NCBI GenBank assembly: GCA_017617935.1
Contig: JAFZVF010000033.1
Location: 1 to 35,396 of the forward strand
Origin: Clostridiales bacterium
Lineage (GTDB): Bacteria; Bacillota; Clostridia; Saccharofermentanales; Saccharofermentanaceae
Reading direction: 5' to 3'
Length of the DNA stretch: 35,396 bases
The notes beneath the pieces were generated by a model. It had not been told where the DNA came from, searched no databases, and saw only the letters and a list, made by a program, of their open reading frames with translations. Both the position numbers and the translations under genes were made by a program. This document shows positions 6,819-15,474 of the stretch, in pieces. Position 1 is the first letter of the stretch, and the number at the start of each line of letters is the position of its first letter.

Positions 6819-9077
6819 TCAGACAAAGTTGATGCTGTCAATGTAAATCTCGCCGTTACGGTCATTGTCTTCAATGAAGATCTTGAGCTTTGAGAACCTG
6901 ATCGGACCTTCATCGTTATAGTTCAGGACTATTGACTGCCAGGTCAGCTGCTGCCTGATCTCGGCCTCGCCGAAGTCCTCTATTATAAGCTTTTTCTTCT
7001 TCTGGTCAGGATTGAAGACCATGAGCGCGATCTTCTTCCTGCCGTAGATCTCGATGGGTGCGAAAAGCGAAGCGTATTCAAGGCAGGGCTCAAAGCCATA
7101 CAGGGACTTCTCGGTCTCGTATCTGATCCTCAGGGAGCCGTTACCGGTGAGCTTGTGGATGTTGTCGACCGAGATTATGCCCCTGCCCTTGATCGTGCGG
7201 TAGATGTCGAGCATCTCGAAATCCGAATCAGGCGTGCGCTTTCCTACGAACTCAAGAGAATCGCAATGCGTGAATGAAAGATCCGGAGCAAAATAAGCGG
7301 GATCCCTGTCGAATCTGAAAGGCAGTATCGGCAGGCCTTCGCCGTTCTTGAGCGTCGCGTCGTGAGGGAACGGGGTAAAGCCGTAAGTGATCGACTCGGG
7401 GTTCTCGATGTCGTCCCTCCATACCATTACGCACATGCCGTAAAGGCTCTTCGCGTGAGCCGGATAGAAGATCCTGTCTGAGCCTGCGATCGCAAAGCCC
7501 GAGATCTCGCTTGAATTGTCAGGGATGCGCAAACCTGACCCTAGGTTGCTGAACTTGATTATCCTCTTGCCGCCCGCGATCTCGATATCGTTGGGTTCAG
7601 GCGAGGACTTGCTCATCTTAGGCGAGAAATGCGTGCCAAGGGCGATCGTCGCAAGCCTTGTACCGAGAACGAAGCTTATCGTCTTGTCAGGCAGGAGCAT
7701 GTCGTGAAGGCTGACGATTCCGGAAGGCATTGTCAGAAGCTTCGTGAATGCCGTGAAGTTCTCGTTGAATTCGAGGACGCCGTAAGGGTTGTTGAAGTCC
7801 ACGTCGTTCGGGTGCATCGAAACAAAGAGCACCGAGGGCATTACGGCATCGTCAAAGACCTGCTTGGGCTCGAAAGTGTCTGAAAGCGTAACCATGAGGC
7901 CCATCAGGAAAAGGTCGTATCTGTCGAAAAGGAGTTCGCCCTTGTCCGGTGAGAAGCAGAAGCCCCTTACGGGAAGTCCCCTGACGGGATAGAGCTTCTG
8001 CCTGTAAAGCGTTGACATGCGGTACTTGGGCTTGATGTAGTTCTTGTCGTCCTCAGCCTTGAGCTTCTCCTCGTCGCGCTCTTCGAACTCGGGTAGCTTG
8101 AACTCAAGCGACTCGGCCGTATCGGTCGTGATGTTCTCCTTGTGTCCGGGAGCCTTGTTGAGCGAACTGTCGCCAGAAGTCGGGAAGTCGATGTCCAAAG
8201 GCTTGATGTCGTCAGGATCCTTGCCTTCAAGGCGCTTGATCGCGTCGGAAAGGCCGATGTCGATGTCACCCTGGGCGGTGACCTTCTTGAGCTTTACCTT
8301 GAGCTCAGCGGCCGTCTCGCGGCGCTTGTCGATCTCGAGGAGCTTTGCATAGCCTTCGTCGTCAAGATAGAGACCAGTCGTGATGAGCATGTCCTTAAGG
8401 GCTCCAACGGCGTCAAGCGATTCGGGCCTGAGCCAGTTTACGATCGTTGAATCGGCACATGAAAGGTCAACGATGCCAACGGGATATGAGATCTGATCGC
8501 TTAAGGTATATGCGAATGAGAATGCGGAAGATGAGACAAGAGACAGCTCTGCGGTGTCAGTGACCTTGATCCAGTGAGCGTCCTTGTACCTGTCCTTTGG
8601 CGTTCCCTCATAGACTTTTTCGTCGCCTTCAAGGCCGGACCTCGAAGGAGTGAAGAATCTCAAGTAGTTCATGACCTTTCTCTTCAGAGGGGTCTTCGTC
8701 GCGTTCGCGTCCTTCATGGGAACTGAAAGGAATTCAGAGCCTAAGAAGACCCAGACGTCGCCGCACCTGATGTCGGTCATGGTGAGGGTGTCCGTAAGGC
8801 ACTTGAAAGTGAATGAATAAGCGTCTGAAGAAGCCCTGTACGCGGGGACTTCGAAAACGAAACGGCCCTTCGAAGAAGTGGTGACCTCGCGGCTTAAGAT
8901 GACGCCGTAATCGGTATCGAGCTTACTTACCTTTCTGCCGTCCGTCGGATCCTTCGTGATCTCAAGCGTAACGGTCGCGGAAGGAGCCGCGAAACCTTCT
9001 ATCTTAAACGGAACGCCCTGCTGGAAGACGCATTTGCTTCCAAGCCAACAAGGAACTGAAATAGGATTGTTCTGCAT
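6819..9077 (-). CDS. Sialate-O-acetylesterase-fold protein lacking the catalytic motifs
   Basis: The 752-residue protein follows the sialate O-acetylesterase (SASA) layout. Residues 7-35 match the N-terminal beta domain (FQQGVPFKIEGFAAPSATV), GDVWVFLGSEFLSVPM at 106-121 aligns with the GDVWLxSGQSNM block, YPVGIVDLSCADSTIVNWL (198-216) with PVGLIxSSxGGTxIExW, and SGFAIAGSDRIFYPAHAK to GLPILPFRFD (526-590) with the family C-terminal part. The nucleophile position (GQSNM) reads GSEFL, the GG pair reads AD, the QGESN block reads SPDKG, and the His of DxxH is absent. Residues 250-355 are a charged insertion and 600-752 a beta-rich domain. No signal peptide is visible although the family is usually exported. 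It may be a binding protein; the function is not known. Confidence 0.75.
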   Translation of the reverse strand: MQNNPISVPCWLGSKCVFQQGVPFKIEGFAAPSATVTLEITKDPTDGRKVSKLDTDYGVILSREVTTSSKGRFVFEVPAYRASSDAYSFTFKCLTDTLTMTDIRCGDVWVFLGSEFLSVPMKDANATKTPLKRKVMNYLRFFTPSRSGLEGDEKVYEGTPKDRYKDAHWIKVTDTAELSLVSSSAFSFAYTLSDQISYPVGIVDLSCADSTIVNWLRPESLDAVGALKDMLITTGLYLDDEGYAKLLEIDKRRETAAELKVKLKKVTAQGDIDIGLSDAIKRLEGKDPDDIKPLDIDFPTSGDSSLNKAPGHKENITTDTAESLEFKLPEFEERDEEKLKAEDDKNYIKPKYRMSTLYRQKLYPVRGLPVRGFCFSPDKGELLFDRYDLFLMGLMVTLSDTFEPKQVFDDAVMPSVLFVSMHPNDVDFNNPYGVLEFNENFTAFTKLLTMPSGIVSLHDMLLPDKTISFVLGTRLATIALGTHFSPKMSKSSPEPNDIEIAGGKRIIKFSNLGSGLRIPDNSSEISGFAIAGSDRIFYPAHAKSLYGMCVMVWRDDIENPESITYGFTPFPHDATLKNGEGLPILPFRFDRDPAYFAPDLSFTHCDSLEFVGKRTPDSDFEMLDIYRTIKGRGIISVDNIHKLTGNGSLRIRYETEKSLYGFEPCLEYASLFAPIEIYGRKKIALMVFNPDQKKKKLIIEDFGEAEIRQQLTWQSIVLNYNDEGPIRFSKLKIFIEDNDRNGEIYIDSINFV

Positions 9078-9104
9078 ATTTACTGACCTCTTTGAGAGTT
9101 TAAA

Positions 9105-9118
9105 AATCTTATCAGATT
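9105..9118. promoter_or_regulatory. Candidate operator downstream of the SASA-like promoter
   Basis: A perfect inverted repeat, AATCT-TATC-AGATT, lies immediately downstream of the -10 box of the SASA-like gene, about where transcription would begin. A protein bound here would block initiation. Which regulator would use it is unknown; the AraC- and DeoR-family proteins beside it are both candidates. Confidence 0.35.
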
Positions 9119-9146
9119 ATTATACAATAAAAAGGCGCGTAAACAA
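9119..9146 (-). promoter_or_regulatory. Promoter of the SASA-like gene
   Basis: On the minus strand TTGTTT (9146-9141) is followed 16 bases later by a perfect TATAAT (9124-9119). The -10 box lies 41 bases before the ATG, whose ribosome site reads AGAGG. It probably drives the SASA-like gene, the AraC-family gene and, by read-through, folE-P-B-K. Confidence 0.7.
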
Positions 9147-9159
9147 AAATTAAGAAAAA

Positions 9160-9936
9160 TCAGGCTTCCGCCACTATGACGTTGAGGCCCTTTTCCCTGC
9201 AGTGGGCGACGTTCTCTTCGGAAGCGCCGGAATCCGTGATCAGGTAATCTATCTTGTATGCGGGTATGAAGGACGATGCGGAATCCGTCCCAAGCTTCGT
9301 GGAATCTATGAGGGCAACTATCTTTTTGGCCCTTTCAGCGCAAAGACGCTTTAACTCAAGCTCGTAGAAATTGTCTCCGGAAAGCCCCGATTCAGGCGAA
9401 AAGCCGTTTCCGGACACGAAATACAGGTCAGCCGAAAGACGGCCCACCATCTCCTTGCAGGAAAGCCCTTCGATGGCGCCCGAATGGGGCCTTAACATGC
9501 CTCCCAGGATTATGACCGACTTGAAGTTGCTGCAACGCTGAAGCTCCATCGCGGTATGAAGGCCGTTCGTTACGACGGTCACGTTCTTTCTCGACTGGAG
9601 GAAAGGTATCATATGAAAAGTCGTCGAACTGGCGTCCATGAAGATCGTCATGCCGTCAGAGACAAGATCCGCAGCCGTCTTTCCGATCTGGTTTTTCAGG
9701 TCGACGTGGGTCACCGCGCGGACCATGTAATTTTCTCCGCTGTAAGACGGCATTCTTCTCGGAAGCCTTATTCCACCATGGAATCGGACGATCGCGCCCT
9801 CCCTTTCGAGTTCCCTTATGTCGGTCCTCAAAGTGGCTCCGGTGACGCCCAAACGCTCGGCCAAAACGGTCGTGTTGATCTCTCCCTCGGCTGCGAGGAC
9901 GTCAAGTATCTGTTTTCTTCTGTCAGTGATATTCAT
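9160..9936 (-). CDS. DeoR/GlpR-family transcriptional repressor
   Basis: The 258-residue protein has the DeoR winged helix at 1-57 (RRKQILDVLAAEGEI, LAERLGVTGATLRTDIREL, EGAIVRFHGG), the full signature of this family. The rest is the sugar-phosphate-binding DeoRC domain, with DASSTTFHMIPFL, VTVVTNGL, ILGGMLRPHSGAIEG and VALIDSTKLG. Members usually repress sugar-catabolism operons until a phosphorylated sugar binds. No sugar enzyme is adjacent; the neighbours are a YfhO-like membrane protein and the SASA-like gene. Its own promoter contains an operator-like palindrome, so it is probably autoregulated. Confidence 0.92.
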   Translation of the reverse strand: MNITDRRKQILDVLAAEGEINTTVLAERLGVTGATLRTDIRELEREGAIVRFHGGIRLPRRMPSYSGENYMVRAVTHVDLKNQIGKTAADLVSDGMTIFMDASSTTFHMIPFLQSRKNVTVVTNGLHTAMELQRCSNFKSVIILGGMLRPHSGAIEGLSCKEMVGRLSADLYFVSGNGFSPESGLSGDNFYELELKRLCAERAKKIVALIDSTKLGTDSASSFIPAYKIDYLITDSGASEENVAHCREKGLNVIVAEA

Positions 9937-9943
9937 ACATCAA

Positions 9944-9987
9944 ATGTTATCAAGTGAAAATTTCACTGTCAACTTGCTTTCATTTGA
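9944..9987 (-). promoter_or_regulatory. deoR-family gene promoter with operator-like palindromes
   Basis: The minus strand has a perfect TTGACA (9972-9967) and TAACAT (9949-9944) 17 bases apart. Inside the spacer and touching the -35 box is a palindrome, AGTGAAA-A-TTTCACT, at 9953-9967. Further repeats surround it: CAAGT/ACTTG (9951-9955 and 9972-9976) and CATTTGA at 9981-9987 facing TCAAATG at 9940-9946. This is where an autorepressor would bind. Confidence 0.6.
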
Positions 9988-9990
9988 CTT

Positions 9991-12630
9991 TTATTTCTCT
10001 TTCGCTGAACGGCCCTTTTTCTGATATATGAAAGCCAAGATGGCGGTCATGACGATGCCGGTGCAGCTCGAAACGATGCCTGCCGTCATGTGAGGCGGAC
10101 GGTATTCCATGACGATCTCGTTCGTTCCCTTTTCGAGCGTGACGACGGTCATGCAGCCTCCAAAAACTTCAGGCGTTATCTCCGTCCCGTTTCTCATTAC
10201 CTTCCAAGAACCGTCATAAGGCACGGATATATAGAGCTTCTCGCCGCCTGAAACGCCTTCTGCGGTTACCTTTGCGCGGCCCGCCCTTATCTCCGCGCTA
10301 TTGGCCTTCCCTGCCCTGATCCTTTCGATCACCTTCCCGAATTCATCAAGATCGAGGATGTGGAATTCGGCATAGACGTGCTCTGAAGTTGAAACCTTGA
10401 CCGAAGCGTATTCGTTATCACCTGATATGGGAATGACGAACGCGTCGGGCGACAGGAATTTGCCGATGGTAATCTTGTAAATGCCGTTAACGTCAACATT
10501 TGCTGCCACTCCCTCATCCGGACGGAGCCATCCGTACAAAGCATAATTGCCGCCGGGCAAAAGTACCTTGTATTCGGTGGATCCTTCTTCCTTGACGACG
10601 TCGAATTCCGCAGTTCCAAAAAGGTCTATATCTTCACCAAGGATGGCGGAATAGACCTGATTCTGATAATCAAAAGGATTCTTTGCGGCAGTCACGCCCG
10701 GAACGTCAGAGACAATGAAGGCCTCAGGCAGACAATAAGGATTCTTATACGCATTCTTGAAGCCTTCGTTATTCGTGACCTTTTGCATTCCCGGGCAGTC
10801 GTATTCAGACAGGACGTATCTGACGCCAAGGATCGAATCAGCTGGAATAATCGGAGAGTTTGTAACCGTTATCGTCTCGCTGTGGAAAGGATATCCGAGC
10901 TTTGCGAGGAACTCGCCCTGCTTCTCTTCGGGATCTGATACGAACGAGGAGATCGCATTGAAGCCATAACCCAAGCCTTCGTTATAGTTAGCGGTGTTTC
11001 CGGTTGAAGCCGCCGACCTGTTTGAAGTCTGTGAGACCCTGTAAAAACCGCCTTCGTCACTTGCCTTCACCTGCTCGACGAGCTTGCTCTCCTGCACCAC
11101 GTAAGACGAGAACTTATCAGCCTTGTCATTGCTGTAGAACAGGAAAAGAAGGCCTCCCGCGAGGACCAGTTCCAAGGCGGTAACTATGGATACCATCGTT
11201 ACGTTAAATCCTGATCCGATTCCGTGCTTGTCAAGGAAAACAAGGAACAGCACGACCGCGAAGATCAATGGCAGCGCAACCTTGGCCAATGCGACCGAAA
11301 GATCTGACGAAAGCGAAATTCCATACAAAGTCTTAACGTCAGACGCGTAGATGAACTGCTGCGTCCTATCGTGGAACTTGATCGTGGAAAGCACCGACAA
11401 GAGCGCGAAGAGGGCACCGCAAAGCAAAGGATGGTAAGTCCTTATATCGTATCCCTTGAGGAAGAATGCGGCCGCCAAAACGCAGAGCAGGAATATGCCA
11501 GTATATGAATACCTGTACCAATAGGATTCAACGTTTCTGAATATCGAAAACACCGTAACGAGCGGTTGGAAGACGTAAGACGTTAGGGTAAAGGCCAGGA
11601 AGATTCCGGCAACTATTCTGATCCTCCTGGTGAATGTTCCGCAGAGGAAAAACAGCATTACGCCGAAGAGCACGAGACTGCCCGCAAACAAAGAGCAGAA
11701 GCCTTTTACGCTGACTTCGCCCGCCGCATAGTTGGAGATCAGCATCAGTGGATTTCCAATGAATCCGGGCATCAGCAATTCCTTAAGCTGACCGCTTCCG
11801 TGCGTCCTGTCGGACTGGATGAGCAGGACCGGAACAAGGATTATCCCAGACGTCAGAATTCCTGACAGCATGTAAACCGCGTATCTTAGCGCGCTCTTTA
11901 TCAGACGCGCCTTTAACGTGACTATCTCAAACAAAAGCCAGAACGCGGAGAACATGCAGTTGATGATCCCCGTATACCAGTTGAACAAAAGGCTTAACGC
12001 TACCGAAACGCAAAGCAAAAGTCCGCTTTTCCCTTTGACGATCCTGTAAGTTCCAAGGATCACCAACGGCAGCATTATCGCTCCGTCAAGCCACATTACG
12101 TTGCAGGTTTGGGATATCATGTACTGCGAGAGCCCGTAGCTGATGGCGATCAGGACCGCATAAGGGGCTCTGCCTTCTTCCCTGTCCTCAAACCTTTCAG
12201 AAATCGCGTATGCCGCAGTACCTGCCGCCAAGGCAAACTTTACCGCCGCGATCACGTTAAGGCAGAGCGAGACGTCTTCAGGCCTGAAAAGAAGCGACAG
12301 GAGAACGACGGGAGACGCCAGATAGTATGCGAAGACCGCGTAATTGTTGCCGCCTAAAGACTTGCCGAAGGAATAGAAGAATGACTCTTCACCCGCAAAC
12401 ACGCGCTTGTAGTAAAGGATCAGGTCAAAATACTGGTAATCCGCATCGGAATAGAGCAGAGCCCTGCTCCCGAACGGAGCGTATCCGAACAGTGCGAATA
12501 CTATGAAAACCAGCAGAAAAGCAGCAAAAGCAGTAATAACGGCAAGGGAAGCCGGCTTGATCCAGCGCTTTGTTTTGGCCAAAGCGGGCTTGTCGGGTAA
12601 GGCTTCTGAAGGTTTTGCTGCTTTTTCCAT
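9991..12630 (-). CDS. YfhO-family polytopic membrane protein
   Basis: This 879-residue protein matches the YfhO family (GT-C-like fold), whose studied member is linked to glycosylation of lipoteichoic acid using an undecaprenyl-phosphate sugar. After a short cytoplasmic N-terminus, a first membrane segment (ASLAVITAFAAFLLVFIVFA) is followed by the family's loop LLYSDADYQYFDLI. A dozen or so hydrophobic segments run to about residue 500. A soluble domain of about 330 residues follows, closing with a beta-rich part (VPYDGSWKVMRNG, GTNEIVMEYRPP), and a last membrane helix precedes a KKGRSAKEK tail. ATG 12630 is preferred over the adjacent GTG 12633 because the AAGGA spacing is better. The transferred sugar is unknown. 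Confidence 0.85.
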   Translation of the reverse strand: MEKAAKPSEALPDKPALAKTKRWIKPASLAVITAFAAFLLVFIVFALFGYAPFGSRALLYSDADYQYFDLILYYKRVFAGEESFFYSFGKSLGGNNYAVFAYYLASPVVLLSLLFRPEDVSLCLNVIAAVKFALAAGTAAYAISERFEDREEGRAPYAVLIAISYGLSQYMISQTCNVMWLDGAIMLPLVILGTYRIVKGKSGLLLCVSVALSLLFNWYTGIINCMFSAFWLLFEIVTLKARLIKSALRYAVYMLSGILTSGIILVPVLLIQSDRTHGSGQLKELLMPGFIGNPLMLISNYAAGEVSVKGFCSLFAGSLVLFGVMLFFLCGTFTRRIRIVAGIFLAFTLTSYVFQPLVTVFSIFRNVESYWYRYSYTGIFLLCVLAAAFFLKGYDIRTYHPLLCGALFALLSVLSTIKFHDRTQQFIYASDVKTLYGISLSSDLSVALAKVALPLIFAVVLFLVFLDKHGIGSGFNVTMVSIVTALELVLAGGLLFLFYSNDKADKFSSYVVQESKLVEQVKASDEGGFYRVSQTSNRSAASTGNTANYNEGLGYGFNAISSFVSDPEEKQGEFLAKLGYPFHSETITVTNSPIIPADSILGVRYVLSEYDCPGMQKVTNNEGFKNAYKNPYCLPEAFIVSDVPGVTAAKNPFDYQNQVYSAILGEDIDLFGTAEFDVVKEEGSTEYKVLLPGGNYALYGWLRPDEGVAANVDVNGIYKITIGKFLSPDAFVIPISGDNEYASVKVSTSEHVYAEFHILDLDEFGKVIERIRAGKANSAEIRAGRAKVTAEGVSGGEKLYISVPYDGSWKVMRNGTEITPEVFGGCMTVVTLEKGTNEIVMEYRPPHMTAGIVSSCTGIVMTAILAFIYQKKGRSAKEK

Positions 12631-12647
12631 CACTTTTCCTTCGGATT

Positions 12648-12656
12648 TGATATAAT
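12648..12656 (+). promoter_or_regulatory. Extended -10 promoter of tRNA-Leu
   Basis: TGATATAAT, a perfect TATAAT with the TG extension, lies 13 bases before the mature 5' end of the tRNA. No clear -35 box is seen. The same extended sequence occurs at the ferredoxin gene. It overlaps the leader of the divergent yfhO-like gene. Confidence 0.65.
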
Positions 12657-12669
12657 AGTCTCTCGTAAC

Positions 12670-12754
<85 letters not shown>

Positions 12755-12763
12755 CTTTTTCCC

Positions 12764-14578
12764 TTACTCGTCGTCAAGCTTGAGAACGCTCATGAAGGCC
12801 TCCTGAGGCACCTCTACGGAGCCTACCTGCCTCATGCGCTTCTTACCTTCCTTCTGCTTTTCGAGGAGCTTCTTCTTACGCGAGATGTCACCGCCGTAGC
12901 ACTTGGACGTAACGTCCTTTCTGTATGCCTTGATGGTCTCTCTTGCTATTATCTTTCCGCCGATAGCGGCCTGTACCGGGATCTCAAACTGCTGCCTCGG
13001 GATGTTCTCCTTGAGCTTCTCGCACATCCTTCTGCCCCTTGCGTATGCCTTGTCCGCGTGAACGATGAAGGACAGCGCGTCAACGGGGTCGCCGTTGAGC
13101 AGTATGTCGAGCTTGACGAGCTTGGACCGCTGATATCCTGCGGGTTCGTAATCCAATGAAGCATAGCCTCTCGTGCGGCTCTTGAGCGCATCGAAAAAGT
13201 CGTAGATTATCTCGTTCAAAGGCATCCTGTAGTGAAGCATCACTCGCTTCTCGTCAAGATACTTCATATCGGTGTATTCGCCGCGCCTCTCCTGGCAGAG
13301 TTCCATTATGTTGCCGACGTAATCCTTCGGAAGCATTATCGTAGCCTTTACGACGGGTTCTTCCATGAAGTCGATCCTCTCGGGCTCGGGCATGTTAGTA
13401 GGGTTCGAACAGTCGATCACGGAGCCGTCCATCATGTGGATCTTGTAGATGACGGAAGGCGCCGTGCTGATGAGGTCAAGGCCGAATTCACGCTCAAGCC
13501 TCTCCTCGATTACTTCGTAGTGAAGAAGGCCCAAGAATCCGCATCTGAAGCCAAAACCCAGAGCCGCGGAAGTTTCCGCGTCAAATGAGAGGGCCGCGTC
13601 GTTGAGCCTTAATTTTTCCAATGAATCCTTGAGGTCGCCGTACCTGGCACCGTCAACCGGATAGATGCCGCAGAAGACCATCTGCTGGATCCCCTTGTAT
13701 CCGATCAGGGGCTCTGTCGCAGGCTCGTCGGCGGACGTGACGGTATCGCCGGGAGCCGTGTCCGCGACGTTCTTTATCGATGCGCAGATGTATCCGACCT
13801 CGCCAGCTTCAAGCTTGTCGGCGGGGATCAGTTCGCCCGGATGGAAATAACCCAATTCGGTTACCGTGAACTCCTTGCCGGTGTGCATCATCTTAATGCG
13901 TCCTCCGGCCTTTATCGTGCCCTCACGGACGCGTACGCTTACGATTACGCCCTTGTAAGGGTCGTACTTGGAATCGAACACGAGGGCCCTGAAAGGCGCG
14001 TTCCTGTCGCCTTCCGGAGCGGGAAGGTATTTGACTACGCTCTCCAACACCTCGTCGATGTTGACGTCGTTCTTTGCGGAAATGAGGGGCGCATACGAAG
14101 CGTCGATGCCGATGTCGTCCTCTATCTCGCTCCTGACCTCTTCGGGCCTTGCCGAAGGAAGATCTATCTTGTTGATTACCGGAAGGACCTCGAGGTTCGC
14201 GTCAACGGCGAGATAGACGTTTGCCAAAGTCTGCGCCTCAACGCCCTGTGAAGCGTCAACGACGAGTATTGCACCGTCGCACGCTGCGAGTGACCTGGAA
14301 ACCTCGTAATTGAAGTCAACGTGGCCTGGAGTGTCAATCAGGTTAAACATGTAGGTGTTGCCGTCAGACGCTTTGAAAGGCAGCCTTGCCGCCTGTGACT
14401 TGATCGTGATGCCGCGCTCGCGCTCGATATCCATGTTGTCAAGGATCTGATCGGTCATCTCGCGCTTTTCCCTTACGTGGGTGTGTTCGATCAGACGGTC
14501 TGCCAGCGTTGATTTTCCGTGGTCGATATGGGCGATGATGCAGAAGTTTCTAATGTACTTTTGACTCTCGTCGGGCAT
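12764..14578 (-). CDS. lepA: Elongation factor 4 (LepA) GTPase
   Basis: LepA is a ribosome-binding translational GTPase thought to act on stalled or initiating ribosomes. The 604-residue protein has the normal length. Visible are G1 AHIDHGKST near residue 16, switch [10 protein letters not shown]3 DTPGHVDF and G4 NKIDLP, followed by the EF-G-like domains and the LepA-specific C-terminus ([47 protein letters not shown]). It ends the hisS-aspS-lepB-lepA run, 16 bases after lepB. An AGGAG site lies about 12 bases upstream of the ATG. In many Bacillota lepA directly precedes hemW and hrcA; here it does not. Confidence 0.97.
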   Translation of the reverse strand: MPDESQKYIRNFCIIAHIDHGKSTLADRLIEHTHVREKREMTDQILDNMDIERERGITIKSQAARLPFKASDGNTYMFNLIDTPGHVDFNYEVSRSLAACDGAILVVDASQGVEAQTLANVYLAVDANLEVLPVINKIDLPSARPEEVRSEIEDDIGIDASYAPLISAKNDVNIDEVLESVVKYLPAPEGDRNAPFRALVFDSKYDPYKGVIVSVRVREGTIKAGGRIKMMHTGKEFTVTELGYFHPGELIPADKLEAGEVGYICASIKNVADTAPGDTVTSADEPATEPLIGYKGIQQMVFCGIYPVDGARYGDLKDSLEKLRLNDAALSFDAETSAALGFGFRCGFLGLLHYEVIEERLEREFGLDLISTAPSVIYKIHMMDGSVIDCSNPTNMPEPERIDFMEEPVVKATIMLPKDYVGNIMELCQERRGEYTDMKYLDEKRVMLHYRMPLNEIIYDFFDALKSRTRGYASLDYEPAGYQRSKLVKLDILLNGDPVDALSFIVHADKAYARGRRMCEKLKENIPRQQFEIPVQAAIGGKIIARETIKAYRKDVTSKCYGGDISRKKKLLEKQKEGKKRMRQVGSVEVPQEAFMSVLKLDDE

Positions 14579-14594
14579 AAACCGGGGGTTCTCC

Positions 14595-15464
14595 TCAGAA
14601 TGTTCTTATCTTGTTGAACGGGAATACCCTGAATACCGCGACCGCGACAATCCTGTCTGCGGTAAAGGGTCCCAGATTTCGTGAATCGTTGCTTACGGGG
14701 CGGTTGTCGCCTAAGCAGAAGTACTCGTTTTCGGCGAGCTTGATCTCGTTGTATCCGTGCGCGGTGCCGTAATCCATCATGGTGGTCTTTACGCCTTCTT
14801 CAAGGTAATTCTCCTGAAGCATGTAGTAATCGCTGTGTCCCATGGGTTTGATGTAGACGTTTCCGTTTTCGATCTTTACGGTCTCGCCGGGAAGTCCTAC
14901 GACGCGCTTGATGAGGTATTCGCTCTTGGAATACCCCTCCATGCCCTGGCCGTTGAGGACCACGATGTCTCCGCGCTCGTAACTCTTGAAATAGGTCGAG
15001 ATCTTCTGCGTGAAGAGCACGTCGCCCGATTCAAGCGTGGGGTTCATCGAATCGCCGTAAACGTTGTCCCTTTGGATGACGAAAACCACCAAAAGAACGC
15101 CTGCGATAACGCCGATGCAGATCGTCCTGAGCCAGTCCATGACCTCTGAAGCGACGGTCTTTTTCTTAACGGACTTCTTGCGCTTGGCTTCCTCTTCGTC
15201 GACCTCTTCCTCTTCTTCCGTTTCAGTTTCTTCATTTGAAGGCTCAGCGATCTCGGAAGGAGTGGTCTCGACTGAAAGCTCCTTGGCTTCAGAACCGGAT
15301 GCGACTTCCTCGTCAGCTGAGAGCTCGGAAAGCTCCGTCTCTTCCACTTTGTCGGCTACTGCCGGAAGGGTCTCTTCAGTCTTCTTTTCCTCTGCCGGAT
15401 TCTCTAAAGCCTTGTTCTCTTCCGCCTGCTTCATTTCTTCCTGATTGTCTTCAACTTTTTTCAT
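14595..15464 (-). CDS. lepB: Type I signal peptidase with a long acidic N-terminal extension
   Basis: Signal peptidase I cleaves signal peptides from exported proteins on the outer face of the membrane. The catalytic Ser139 is in GDSMNPT and Lys186 in [11 protein letters not shown]. The later boxes [14 protein letters not shown] and the terminal [10 protein letters not shown] are also family-typical. One membrane helix spans about 112-130. Before it lies an unusual cytoplasmic extension of about 105 residues, very rich in Glu (for example [16 protein letters not shown] near 77-92) with no hydrophobic core, ending in the basic stretch KRKKSVKKK. The ATG has AGGTGG upstream, so the extension appears to be translated. 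It lies 10 bases after aspS. Confidence 0.94.
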   Translation of the reverse strand: MKKVEDNQEEMKQAEENKALENPAEEKKTEETLPAVADKVEETELSELSADEEVASGSEAKELSVETTPSEIAEPSNEETETEEEEEVDEEEAKRKKSVKKKTVASEVMDWLRTICIGVIAGVLLVVFVIQRDNVYGDSMNPTLESGDVLFTQKISTYFKSYERGDIVVLNGQGMEGYSKSEYLIKRVVGLPGETVKIENGNVYIKPMGHSDYYMLQENYLEEGVKTTMMDYGTAHGYNEIKLAENEYFCLGDNRPVSNDSRNLGPFTADRIVAVAVFRVFPFNKIRTF

Positions 15465-15474
15465 TTGCCACCTG

